DNA of 64,000 nucleotides. Source: Mesorhizobium sp. AR10. GTDB taxonomy: Bacteria > Pseudomonadota > Alphaproteobacteria > Rhizobiales > Rhizobiaceae. The stretch covers positions 3,636,001 to 3,700,000 of the forward strand of contig NZ_CP080524.1 of the NCBI RefSeq assembly GCF_024746795.1. Reading direction: 5' to 3'. The position numbers and the translations under genes were made by a program. The notes beneath the pieces were generated by a model that saw only the letters and a program-made list of their open reading frames with translations, had not been told where the DNA came from and made no database searches. This document shows positions 1-7,764 of this stretch, piece after piece (positions within the stretch are counted from its first letter, which is position 1; each line of letters opens with the position of its first letter).

Positions 1-290
1 GTCATCGGCTGCTCGGACCAGCCTTCGGTGCCTGCAGGCCGGTAAAGTAGGCAGGCATCGATCGTCTCGTGACCGTAGCTGAATATGTCCGCCTCGATCA
101 GGACCGGCTCGCCGGCGACACATTTGGCCGGGAAGCGCCCGCCGTCGATCTCGGGGCTCACGCCCTCGATCGCAATCCGGTTGGCCGCCAGGGCGAACAG
201 CGCATCTATCTCTTGTGGCTGACTGCGCGGCTCGCGTGGCCGAAGATCTGCGGAATGCCGGGAACGACGTGTTGCGGCGCTGGCTTTCAT
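1..290 (-). CDS. glgE: alpha-1,4-glucan:maltose-1-phosphate maltosyltransferase GlgE, N-terminal part
   Basis: Partial gene: only about the first 96 codons are inside the window, and it runs off the left edge. The reverse strand encodes RIAIEGVSPEIDGGRFPAK about 40 residues in, then a stretch rich in hydrophobic and acidic residues ending LLYRPAGTEGWSEQPM. This is the N-terminal (DUF3416) domain of GlgE, which transfers maltosyl units from maltose-1-phosphate onto alpha-1,4-glucan in the cytoplasm. The ATG was chosen because GGACGG lies just upstream and the leader matches the short variable N-terminus of the family. A glycosyltransferase gene is divergently oriented about 420 bp away. The catalytic domain is not visible, so activity cannot be judged. 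Confidence 0.85.
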   Translation of the reverse strand, partial: MKASAATRRSRHSADLRPREPRSQPQEIDALFALAANRIAIEGVSPEIDGGRFPAKCVAGEPVLIEADIFSYGHETIDACLLYRPAGTEGWSEQPM

Positions 291-412
291 TTCACCGTCC
301 AACGCGAAGTGCTTCCCTCCTCGCGTCGGGACTGAGATCGAATGCGTCGGAGTTTTCATCCTCGTCACCTTCCGACTTGTCGCGCTCAGGTGACGTTGAG
401 GCATTGCCTCTC

Positions 413-440
413 TGCGCGGAAGGTAATTTACTGTATCGGC
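413..440. promoter_or_regulatory. GTAA-n-TTAC element, copy a
   Basis: Core GTAATTTAC (423-431) in the context GGAAGGTAATTTACTGTAT. It is 133 bp upstream of the glgE start. It shares an extended block with copies c and e: an ACGTTG segment about 30 bp before the core and ACTGTAT after it. Confidence 0.45.
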
Positions 441-635
441 GAATTCGAAAGTCGGCCCCTCGATGTGATCCTCCTCTTTCGGCAAGCCAAGCAAAAGCTG
501 GACGTCCTTGGAAGTTGCCTATCTCCGTCGAAACCTGTTCTGGCAAGTTCGTCACCCGACCCGGCGCATTTTGGTTCAGCCGGACATGCTCGCGATCGGC
601 GATCTTCGATCCACATAATTGGCTTACCCTGCCGA

Positions 636-653
636 CCACGTAAATTACGTTCC
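636..653. promoter_or_regulatory. GTAA-n-TTAC element, copy b (perfect palindrome)
   Basis: ACGTAAATTACGT is a perfect palindrome around one central base. On the reverse strand it reads GGAACGTAATTTACGTGG, matching copy d at 17 of 18 positions. It lies 64 bp before the glycosyltransferase start and 350 bp before glgE. Confidence 0.5.
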
Positions 654-711
654 CCCCACAGCCCTCCGCGCGGTAGGCTCATGCTCCCGGTCGTCACCGA
701 AAGCCGCAAGA

Positions 712-1842
712 ATGAGAATTGCTCAGGTCGCGCCCCTAGACGAGTCGGTCCCGCCGCGCTTCTACGGGGGGACGGAACGGATCGTGTCGTTCCTGACGGA
801 GGAGCTTGTCAGAAGAGGTCATGAGGTGACCCTCTTCGCTAGCGGGAACTCCGTCACCAATGCGGAACTGGTGCCGCAGGGCGCGACGGGGCTACGCCTC
901 GACCCAATCGAACGACGGTCTTCCATCGCCGCCCATATGGCAATGCTGGATGAAGTTCGCCAGCAGCAGGATCGGTTCGACGTAATTCATTGCCATCTCA
1001 GCCATTTTCAACACTTCCCGCTTTTCGAAACGTTTGCAGGAAAGACAGTAACCACGCCGCACGGAAGGCTCGACTACAGCGACCTTCCCAGGACCTATGC
1101 GAGGTGGCCGTATTTCTCGCTGAGCTCGATCTCGATGCGTCAGCGCCAACCGCTAGCCGAGGCGCAATGGGTGGGCAACGTCTATCACGGTCTGCCTCTG
1201 CATCTTTATCCCGCCACCGACTACGCTCCCCCACAAGACCCCTACCTGGCCTTCCTCGGCCGGATTTATCTCGACAAGCGGCCCGACCGGGCGATCGAGA
1301 TCGCCAGGTTGAGTGGCATGCGGCTCAAGATCGCGGCGAAGATGGATTACAGCAACCGTGCCTACTGCGAAGAGCTGGTCGAGCAGATGAAAAGCCCCCA
1401 TGTAGAGTTCCTGGGGGAAGTCGACGAAGCCGGTAAGACGGCCCTTTTCGCAGGCGCGCACGCGCTGCTTTTTCCGATCGATTGGCCGGAGCCTTTCGGT
1501 CTTGCGATGATCGAGGCCATGGCATTTGGGGTGCCGGTGATCGCTTGGCCGCAAGGTGCGGTGCCCGAGGTCGTGGATGACGGCGTCACCGGCTTCGTGG
1601 TCGACAGCATCGAAAACGCGGTCGCTGCCGTAAAACGGGTCCATTCGCTCGACCGGCGCCAGGTGAGGCGTAGGTTCGAGGAGCGCTTCAGCGCGTCCCG
1701 CATGGTCGATGACTACGAGAAGATCTACGCCTCGGTCGCTGCAGGCATGTACGAACCCAAATCCGTCCCGCGGGTCGTTCCGACCGAGGGACGAGAGCGC
1801 GATCGGAACAGGAAGGGACGGACGCAACTCAGATCAGCTTGA
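712..1842 (+). CDS. GT4-type glycosyltransferase
   Basis: Predicted 376-residue cytosolic retaining glycosyltransferase with the GT-B fold. The N-terminal Rossmann half opens with MRIAQVAPL and has the acceptor-side motif PPRFYGGTERIV (residues 14-25). The C-terminal half carries EPFGLAMIEAMAFG (260-273), the E-x7-E nucleotide-sugar motif of GT4 enzymes, followed by GAVPEVV. An in-frame start 31 codons upstream was rejected because the family begins at the chosen ATG. The donor and acceptor are not determined by sequence. The divergent glgE neighbour suggests a part in alpha-glucan or other carbohydrate metabolism, which is inference. The last 30 residues are charged and look disordered. Confidence 0.85.
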   Translation: MRIAQVAPLDESVPPRFYGGTERIVSFLTEELVRRGHEVTLFASGNSVTNAELVPQGATGLRLDPIERRSSIAAHMAMLDEVRQQQDRFDVIHCHLSHFQHFPLFETFAGKTVTTPHGRLDYSDLPRTYARWPYFSLSSISMRQRQPLAEAQWVGNVYHGLPLHLYPATDYAPPQDPYLAFLGRIYLDKRPDRAIEIARLSGMRLKIAAKMDYSNRAYCEELVEQMKSPHVEFLGEVDEAGKTALFAGAHALLFPIDWPEPFGLAMIEAMAFGVPVIAWPQGAVPEVVDDGVTGFVVDSIENAVAAVKRVHSLDRRQVRRRFEERFSASRMVDDYEKIYASVAAGMYEPKSVPRVVPTEGRERDRNRKGRTQLRSA

Positions 1843-1948
1843 ACTCTCGCCTGAGGCCGCTTTCGCTTTGCGCCCACCTGCCAGAATTTCGCCCAGCTGT
1901 TGGTGGGAAAAAAGCGCTGGCTTGCCGATTAACCCCTGGCAATTGAAG

Positions 1949-2905
1949 CTAGTCATCTGTCAGCTGCCATTTGTCGCCGGGATTGAATTGCCTTATGGCG
2001 CCGGCCACAGCCTCCGTTTTCGGGCCAAGGTCGGCTTGGTAGACGATGCCTTGGTGATTGACCGCAAAGGTGTGAACGCCTGTCTCGGCATATTTCACAG
2101 GCCAGGCCAGAAGCGCGAAACCCGCGATCATGTTGCCGTTGATGACATAGTTGTAGTCGCCTCCAGCTATGTTTTTGCCCTGGCCATTCAGGATGCGGAA
2201 GCGATAACCAAAATAGCCATCGCCTTTCCTGGCCTTGTCGAGAGCTGCCTGGTTGATGAAGTCGCCTGCCGGACTAACGCCATTGGTCTCGTCGGATGGC
2301 CAATATAGTCCGTCGGCCTGGCCCTCGCTGCTGACCAGCTTCTGGGCGTACTCCAGCACGCCATCGCCATCGCGGTCTTCCGCGGCGTACTCACGTTGAG
2401 CGTCGACGTAGGCGCGGACCGTCTCGATTGCCGCGATCTCATTTTCGCCGACGCGCCGGTTGATGATCTCTTCGATGCCAGCATAGGTATCGAAAGCCCA
2501 TTTGCCGTCCTTGCCCTTGGTGATTGGGAATGGCAGCGGCCATAGCTTGTCGCCAATGTCGAGTTGCTTGCGGTCGCCAAGATCACGCACAATCACCGTC
2601 TTGGCAGCACCTTGCTTGATCTGCTCGTAGGTATCCATCACGCCTTCGCTTGTCCGCAGCTTCGCGGCATCCAGCCCAAGCAATACCGCCAGTCCGTCGA
2701 AATCGTCCTTCGCCAGGACCGCTTTGAACGCTTCCACCGCTGCTGAGGGATCATCGAAAAGTAGCGGATCGTTCTTGGCCACGTAGTCCGTGATGCTCTG
2801 CACCTCCTGCGCGCTGGCAAAATTTGCAGAACTCGCGCCAATGCCCAAGATCATTCCGACACCGAGCAGGGAACGTAGAACAAGACTCCGGACGCACGTT
2901 TTCAT
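1949..2905 (-). CDS. DUF2950 exported protein
   Basis: Predicted 318 residues with an N-terminal signal peptide (basic start, hydrophobic core, cleavage near ASAQEVQ). The body matches DUF2950: GLDAAKLR, KLWPLPFPI, YAGIEEIINRRVGENEIAAI and, near the C-terminus, GGDYNYVINGNMIAGFALLAWP. The family is periplasmic or secreted and has no established function. The start used follows AGAGG at good spacing; a start seven codons upstream has none. The gene begins 26 bp after the DUF3300 gene on the same strand. DUF3300 and DUF2950 are commonly adjacent in proteobacteria, so they are probably cotranscribed and act together at the envelope. Confidence 0.85.
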   Translation of the reverse strand: MKTCVRSLVLRSLLGVGMILGIGASSANFASAQEVQSITDYVAKNDPLLFDDPSAAVEAFKAVLAKDDFDGLAVLLGLDAAKLRTSEGVMDTYEQIKQGAAKTVIVRDLGDRKQLDIGDKLWPLPFPITKGKDGKWAFDTYAGIEEIINRRVGENEIAAIETVRAYVDAQREYAAEDRDGDGVLEYAQKLVSSEGQADGLYWPSDETNGVSPAGDFINQAALDKARKGDGYFGYRFRILNGQGKNIAGGDYNYVINGNMIAGFALLAWPVKYAETGVHTFAVNHQGIVYQADLGPKTEAVAGAIRQFNPGDKWQLTDD

Positions 2906-2931
2906 GGTCGGTTTTCCTCTCGCCAAAAGTT

Positions 2932-4299
2932 TTAACGCCTGCGCCCGCCACCGCCCTGCCTGCCACCGCTCGGCCTGATCATCTTGTGGCCGCCTCCGCC
3001 GCCGCCGCTGCGAATTCCGCCTCCCATGCTCTTCGCACCGCGGTTGGAGGCAATCTGCTGGCGTTTTCCGGAGCTGACGTTGCCAAGGCCCGAAGGCTTC
3101 CTCGGCCTGTTGTCCACTCTCATTGCCGGCTTCGGCTTGCCAACCGCACGATTGATTTTCCCCGACGCCTTGGCGGCAGGGCGGTCATTTTTTCGAACCG
3201 AAGCAATTGGCTTGGTGTTGGTTGGCTTTTTGATATCCGGCCTTGACCCCGGAGGCTGGGCTTTCAAACCCTCTCTGATTTGGCGTTGGCGCACGTCCTT
3301 CACCTTGCCGGACTTTCCGGCCAGTGTGCTCGCTCGGTCCCTTTTGAGGTCAGACGCCTTGTTGCGCATGCTGTTGCGATCGTTGGTCTTGACCCGGTCG
3401 CGCATGCTCGTTTTGTCGAAGTTGGCGAACTGGTTCCTGTCGAAGTTCAGTTTCGAACGGTCGACGTTCTTCCAGTCGACGTCGTTGAAATTGATTTTGC
3501 CGTTTATGTTATTGAAGCAATTGTTGCAGTCGATATCGATATCGTTGCCGTCCCAGCGGCCGCCCCACACGCCCCAGTCGTCCCAATCCACTGCCGCGGC
3601 CCAGATTGCGCCAGTGACGACACCCGCAAAATAGGGCGCGTTGGGATAGTAGTAGCTCGGGTAGGGGTCGGGATAATAGGAGATCGGAGCAACCGGATAA
3701 TCGGCAGCATAGAGCATTGCCGGTTCATACTGTGGAACATAGATCGTTTCGGGGCTGGAGGAGCGAATGACGACATTGTCGTTCTCCTCGACCACCTTGA
3801 TCTTGTCGTCGGACTTGATCACGCCTTTGGCTACAGCTGTGTCGCGCAACTGCTGGATGGCGACCAGCACGTCTTTTTGCTGATATGTCAGTGCGTCGCC
3901 AAGCGCCTGGGTCCACTCCAGATCGTCACTCATCATCTTGACGATCTCGGGATAGTTGAGCAACGAGATGACGCTGCCGTCCCAGCTTTCCTTCGGTTTC
4001 AAGCTTGCGTTCTTGGCGACCTGATCCAAGAACCGGCTCGCCTCCACGATCTGCAATGGATAGAGCGACGCTTCGGAAACTACTGCGACGAGCTCGTCGG
4101 GGTAGAGTGCGATACGGGCTACGAGGACTTCGAGTTCATCCTCGTCAAGCGGTTCGGGAGTTGGGGTTGCCGCTGAGCTGTCGGTAGCAGCGGCCTGATC
4201 CTGAGCAATCGCCAAAGAGGGCTGACCCGAGCACATCAAGATCGCGATCACGGCCACGGCGCCGGCATGCCAGCGCGGAAACTTGATCTCCATCGTCAT
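2932..4299 (-). CDS. DUF3300 exported protein
   Basis: Predicted 455 residues. It has a signal peptide, then the DUF3300 domain (about residues 50-270) with LVARIALYPDELVAVVSEASLYPLQIVEA and, further on, PETIYVPQYEP. After that comes an Asp/Asn-rich stretch (DIDIDCNN, NGKINFNDVDW) and a long basic, low-complexity tail ending in Gly/Arg repeats. The tail could bind polyanions such as DNA, LPS or wall polymers; that is inference. Function is not established for the family. It is first gene of the DUF3300-DUF2950 pair. The leader holds regulatory element copy c 107 bp before the start. Confidence 0.85.
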   Translation of the reverse strand: MTMEIKFPRWHAGAVAVIAILMCSGQPSLAIAQDQAAATDSSAATPTPEPLDEDELEVLVARIALYPDELVAVVSEASLYPLQIVEASRFLDQVAKNASLKPKESWDGSVISLLNYPEIVKMMSDDLEWTQALGDALTYQQKDVLVAIQQLRDTAVAKGVIKSDDKIKVVEENDNVVIRSSSPETIYVPQYEPAMLYAADYPVAPISYYPDPYPSYYYPNAPYFAGVVTGAIWAAAVDWDDWGVWGGRWDGNDIDIDCNNCFNNINGKINFNDVDWKNVDRSKLNFDRNQFANFDKTSMRDRVKTNDRNSMRNKASDLKRDRASTLAGKSGKVKDVRQRQIREGLKAQPPGSRPDIKKPTNTKPIASVRKNDRPAAKASGKINRAVGKPKPAMRVDNRPRKPSGLGNVSSGKRQQIASNRGAKSMGGGIRSGGGGGGHKMIRPSGGRQGGGGRRR

Positions 4300-4647
4300 C
4301 CTCCCAGGGGCGCCAACCCGGTTGTCAGCGACGTCGTGTCGCCAAGTCCAGAGCGAATGTTCTTGCCTTGGCGCTACGTTGGCGCATTGCTTGCCGATGC
4401 GGAAGGTAAGTAACTGTATGCTACGTGCAGAACTGGGATACCCGCCAGTAGATCAGTCGACGCCGAGGCCATCTTTCGGATCGAATTCCCTCGTCAAGCA
4501 AAGGTGTTCGAAGGCACCGAGACCTGCTGGATCCGAGCCATGAGATCTCCTTGGGCGTCGAAGGAAGCGGGGGGAATGCCGCCATACCGCTAAGACGAGG
4601 CCAGCATGAAACGGAAAAGACATACGGGCGGTGCTGTTACGAGCCCT
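4300..4647. other. intergenic region upstream of DUF3300
   Basis: About 350 bp between the DUF3300 start and the end of the DUF2955 gene. Only element copy c and no gene-like frame is seen. Since both neighbours are on the reverse strand, any promoter here would serve DUF3300. Confidence 0.5.
4399..4428. promoter_or_regulatory. GTAA-n-T-w-AC element, copy c
   Basis: Core GTAAGTAAC (4406-4414) in GGAAGGTAAGTAACTGTATG. Downstream it continues CTACG exactly as in copy e. The only gene start it can serve is DUF3300. Confidence 0.5.
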
Positions 4648-5682
4648 TCATGACAGCACCCTGTCTTCAGCGCTGCGCCTGGGTCCTGGCCAAAGCAACG
4701 CCGCCATGAAGATCGTATAGGCGATGGCCACCACTATGTAGTTGACCCGCGTGGCAAAAGATTCCGCTGCCGACCCCGGCAACGGCGAGACGCCCGTTCC
4801 GAACAGGATGAGGAAGATTGTAAGCGCGCCCGCGTAGAGCTTGGCAGCGGGATTGCTCAGCGCTGCGCGGCCGCCAAACAGTAGGCCGGCGAGCAGCACC
4901 AGGACAAACAGCCAGGGGATGGTGGGGTGAACCTGCAGCAATCCGAATGCAAAGGATGCGACCACGCCTCCGAGGAGATTGACCACGAAGAGGCCGAAGG
5001 CGGCCCTTGCGCTTGCGCTGACGTCGAGCTGCGACAACAGCGATGCGACGGTGATCGGAATGACGATCGCCGTGGCGAGCCCGTCCCGTGTCAGGCAAGC
5101 CAGCACGGCGATCAGCAGAATGGCGGCATTGGCGGCGGCATAGCGCGCAGCGCGAGGGTTTGCAGCAGGAGCCGCGGCTTGAACATCGGCGCTGCCTCGG
5201 TCGGGTATGACCGCATGGGCAATCCACATCAGGATCGCTCCGCTGACCACGCCCTGTACCAGGATCGACAGGATGGAATCGCCGAGATCGCGGTTGAGCA
5301 CGGTCAGCAGCGGCACCATCACGGCGACCACCAGGACAAGAAAGATCGCCCCACCCCCCTTGCCGTTCGCCTGCAGGTAGAAACAGACGAAATAGACGAG
5401 CCCGAGCAGCAGCAACAGGACCGGTGGCCGATCACCTGTCAGCACCGCGACGGCCTGGAGAAGCGCGCCCGCGACGACAATGAGGATCGCCATTCCCAGG
5501 GCCTGTTTCAGCTGCAGCGGGCGGGAACTGGAGATCAGGAACTGCGCCGCGAACAACGGTCCCAGAAAGGGGATGATTGCCCCCGACATAACCGACCATG
5601 TGAAGCCGACGGCTACGGCGAACGCGATGCGCAGACCCTTGCGCCTGGCATTGGCGTGCGCAAGGTCGCCGTCAGCTGACAT
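4648..5682 (-). CDS. DUF2955 (FUSC-like) inner-membrane protein, efflux partner of HlyD
   Basis: Predicted 344 residues with about ten transmembrane segments in two blocks (roughly residues 17-155 and 185-335) separated by a hydrophilic Ala-rich linker. This is the layout of DUF2955/FUSC-like proteins related to aromatic-acid efflux proteins such as AaeB. The start overlaps the end of the hlyD-type gene by 11 bp, so the pair is translationally coupled and probably forms one pump. The substrate is unknown. No outer-membrane TolC-type gene is adjacent, but one is present at 23462. Confidence 0.8.
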   Translation of the reverse strand: MSADGDLAHANARRKGLRIAFAVAVGFTWSVMSGAIIPFLGPLFAAQFLISSSRPLQLKQALGMAILIVVAGALLQAVAVLTGDRPPVLLLLLGLVYFVCFYLQANGKGGGAIFLVLVVAVMVPLLTVLNRDLGDSILSILVQGVVSGAILMWIAHAVIPDRGSADVQAAAPAANPRAARYAAANAAILLIAVLACLTRDGLATAIVIPITVASLLSQLDVSASARAAFGLFVVNLLGGVVASFAFGLLQVHPTIPWLFVLVLLAGLLFGGRAALSNPAAKLYAGALTIFLILFGTGVSPLPGSAAESFATRVNYIVVAIAYTIFMAALLWPGPRRSAEDRVLS

Positions 5683-6796
5683 AGGTCAGGACCGACAGCA
5701 CACGTATCCAGATGCGGCCGATCGCATTGGTCACCGGATTGTCGCCGGTGTAGATCACCACGTTTGCCTGCGACCCGTAGCGCACGCCCTTGGGCCTGCC
5801 CTCGTCGAGGATCAGGCGGACGGGAAAGCTCTGTGGCGTTCTCACCCATCCGCTTTCGGTGGAGATCTTGGGCAACCCGGTCTTGGGGTCGACACTTCCC
5901 TGGGCGACGCCCATCCCGACGCTCTCGACCGTCGCGCCGAAAACCTGGCCGGGCAAGAGATCGAACAAGACGTCCGCGTGGTTGCCGGCCGCGACGTTCT
6001 CCAGGCTGTTCTCCTTGAACGCCGCGGTGATCCACACCGTGCCGACGTCGATGAATGTCATGGCGCTCTGGCCGGCGCCGACAACGCCTCCGACGGAAAG
6101 CTGCAGGTTGGTGACGACGCCCTCGGCCGGCGCCAGGACCGTGGTGCGCAGGAGGTCAAGCTGCGCGCGTTCAAGCGCGGCCAGCGACTCCTTCAGCTGC
6201 GGATTGTCGGCGCCTGCCGGCCCAAGCTCTTCCTGCGCCTGCTTGAGGTCCGCTTCGGCGGCGACGACCGAGGCATTTGCCTGGTCCACCGCCGCCTTCG
6301 CCTCGTCATACTTCGCCTGGGCATAGACGCCGCGCTTGACCAACTCCATGGCCCGGTTGGCCTGCTCCTGGACGTTGTCGCGGATTGCCCTTGCCTCCAC
6401 GAGGCGTGCCTGGACGGAATCGACGGAGGCTGTCGAAGCGCCGATCGTCTGGCCTACCCGGGCAAGGCGAGCTTCAGCCTCGGCGACGGCCAGTTGGTAT
6501 TGCTGCGGATCGATGCGAAACAGCATCTGGCCAGGCTTCACGCCGCTGTTGTCGGCCACGCCCACCTCGATGACCCGGCCGGTGACCTCCGGCGCGATGC
6601 CGACGACATAGGCGCTGACCGTCGCCTGCGATGAAGAAGGTGTGCGCCTTTCCATGAAGACAGCTATCACGAACAGCAGGCAAGCGAGCAGCAGCACGCC
6701 AAGCGCGACCCGGCGCAGCGGGTTGCCCTTCGTCGCTGGCGTATCCGGCCCTTCAGCGGCATTGTCTTGAGAGGTCCCGGTCGCGTCGGACGCCAT
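5672..6796 (-). CDS. HlyD/EmrA-type membrane fusion protein
   Basis: Predicted 374 residues. A cytoplasmic N-terminus is followed by one transmembrane helix (about 27-46), then a biotinyl-lipoyl half (VIEVGVADNSGVKPGQMLFRID), a long alpha-helical hairpin (about 110-215, heptad-like, Ala/Glu rich), the second lipoyl half (VLAPAEGVVTNLQ) and a beta-barrel domain. It is the periplasmic adaptor that links the overlapping DUF2955 inner-membrane protein to an outer-membrane channel. GGGAGAAG precedes the start. The leader carries a 21-bp tandem duplication that repeats this ribosome-binding region. Confidence 0.88.
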   Translation of the reverse strand: MASDATGTSQDNAAEGPDTPATKGNPLRRVALGVLLLACLLFVIAVFMERRTPSSSQATVSAYVVGIAPEVTGRVIEVGVADNSGVKPGQMLFRIDPQQYQLAVAEAEARLARVGQTIGASTASVDSVQARLVEARAIRDNVQEQANRAMELVKRGVYAQAKYDEAKAAVDQANASVVAAEADLKQAQEELGPAGADNPQLKESLAALERAQLDLLRTTVLAPAEGVVTNLQLSVGGVVGAGQSAMTFIDVGTVWITAAFKENSLENVAAGNHADVLFDLLPGQVFGATVESVGMGVAQGSVDPKTGLPKISTESGWVRTPQSFPVRLILDEGRPKGVRYGSQANVVIYTGDNPVTNAIGRIWIRVLSVLTYVS

Positions 6797-6799
6797 GGC

Positions 6800-6842
6800 A
6801 TCTTCTCCCAGTCAGACTAAAATCTTCTCCCAGTCAGACTAA
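6800..6842. repeat. 21-bp tandem direct repeat in hlyD leader
   Basis: The same 21 bases (ATCTTCTCCCAGTCAGACTAA) occur at 6800-6820 and 6822-6842, separated by one A. On the transcribed strand each copy contains GGGAGAAG, so the Shine-Dalgarno segment is duplicated. Only the proximal copy is correctly spaced from the hlyD start. Confidence 0.9.
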
Positions 6843-6984
6843 TATCGGGCCATGGGCGGTTGCTTGCTTGGCTGTCAGCTTCGGCCCAGACAACCCCGCA
6901 AGGATAAGCTGAGGCGAAGGCACGAGTTAAGCGCCCCTCATCGTGTCCACACTATACGCAGTCTTCAGATGGTTCCAGTCGATC

Positions 6985-7002
6985 GGGGGTAAGTTACATG
7001 TT
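6985..7002. promoter_or_regulatory. GTAA-n-TTAC element, copy f
   Basis: Core GTAAGTTAC (6989-6997) in GGGGGTAAGTTACATG. It lies between divergent genes: 99 bp before the MarC-family start and 193 bp before the hlyD start. Confidence 0.4.
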
Positions 7003-7095
7003 GGAGCTGCCGGATTTTCGGATCTGCTAGACAATCCGTTTTGGATAACCGACAATTCCTCGCTAGCAGTGTTGTCGAGATCGAGGGACCTTCCG

Positions 7096-7743
7096 ATGGA
7101 TTTCGCAGTCATTGATGCCGCTCTCGTGACAAAACTTCTCCTGCTTCTGCTGATTGGCATGGGACCGAAGATCGCGCTGGTTCCATTTCTGGAAAAGACC
7201 CAGAAATTCGACGCCGAAACCAAGGTCAAGATAGGCCGCCAGATGGTTTTGGCGGCTCTTGTCACGGCTCTGATCCTTTTTGCCACCGGCGCTCTGCTGA
7301 TGCGACTGCTGCATATCACTGGCGGTGCGGTTGCGGTCGCTGGCGGCATTATCCTGGCGCTCCTCGCGATCAAGATGGCGTCTGGACCGACCGAAAAGCA
7401 CGGGGAGGATCTGGGCCTGTCCGAGGATCCGGAAAAGATCGCGATTTTTCCCCTTGCCATTCCCTACTTGCTCAACCCCGTCGGCATCACGGTCATTATC
7501 ATTGCCTCCGGCGAAGTCGTCTCGGTAGCAAGTGCAGTGCTCGTTGTGGGTCTCATCCTGCTCGTCGCCGCATTCGACTACCTGGTGTTCACCAATACCG
7601 ACGCGCTGGCGAAGCGAATGAAGCCGGCCAGTCTTGTCGTCTCGGAGGTTGTCTTCGGCATTCTCCTGACCGCGGTTGCCGTCCAACTGGTCGTTAGCGG
7701 ATTGGTCAATCTTGGGATCATCACCGCGAGCGGCGCACACTGA
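7096..7743 (+). CDS. MarC-family integral membrane protein
   Basis: Predicted 215 residues, about six transmembrane helices, typical MarC (UPF0056) length. Family-like features are MGPKIALVPFLEKT near the N-terminus, a central amphipathic loop (TEKHGEDLGLSEDPEKIAIF), then AIPYLLNPVGITVII. The start follows GAGGGA; an in-frame start 51 codons upstream would add a non-family extension and was rejected. The role of MarC proteins is unresolved, and the early link to multiple antibiotic resistance in E. coli did not hold up. Divergent from the efflux pair, and followed after 21 bp by the next plus-strand gene. Confidence 0.8.
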   Translation: MDFAVIDAALVTKLLLLLLIGMGPKIALVPFLEKTQKFDAETKVKIGRQMVLAALVTALILFATGALLMRLLHITGGAVAVAGGIILALLAIKMASGPTEKHGEDLGLSEDPEKIAIFPLAIPYLLNPVGITVIIIASGEVVSVASAVLVVGLILLVAAFDYLVFTNTDALAKRMKPASLVVSEVVFGILLTAVAVQLVVSGLVNLGIITASGAH

Positions 7744-7764
7744 TTTCGTGCGCGCCATCCCACC

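Larger units (their letters stand above)
291..711. other. glgE / glycosyltransferase divergent intergenic region
   Basis: Roughly 420 bp without a convincing gene. It contains two copies of the GTAA-n-TTAC element listed separately, one near each side. It also has a segment near 319-336 (reverse strand CAGTCCCGACGCGAGG) that resembles the leader of the proX-like gene at 11231-11246. The short reading frames here overlap on several frames and resemble no family I know. Confidence 0.5.

Noticed and set aside
413..440. Reading the GTAA-n-TTAC sites as EcfG (general stress) promoters
   Set aside because: GGAA(C/G) is present, but no CGTT-like -10 occurs at 16-18 bases after it at any of the six sites.
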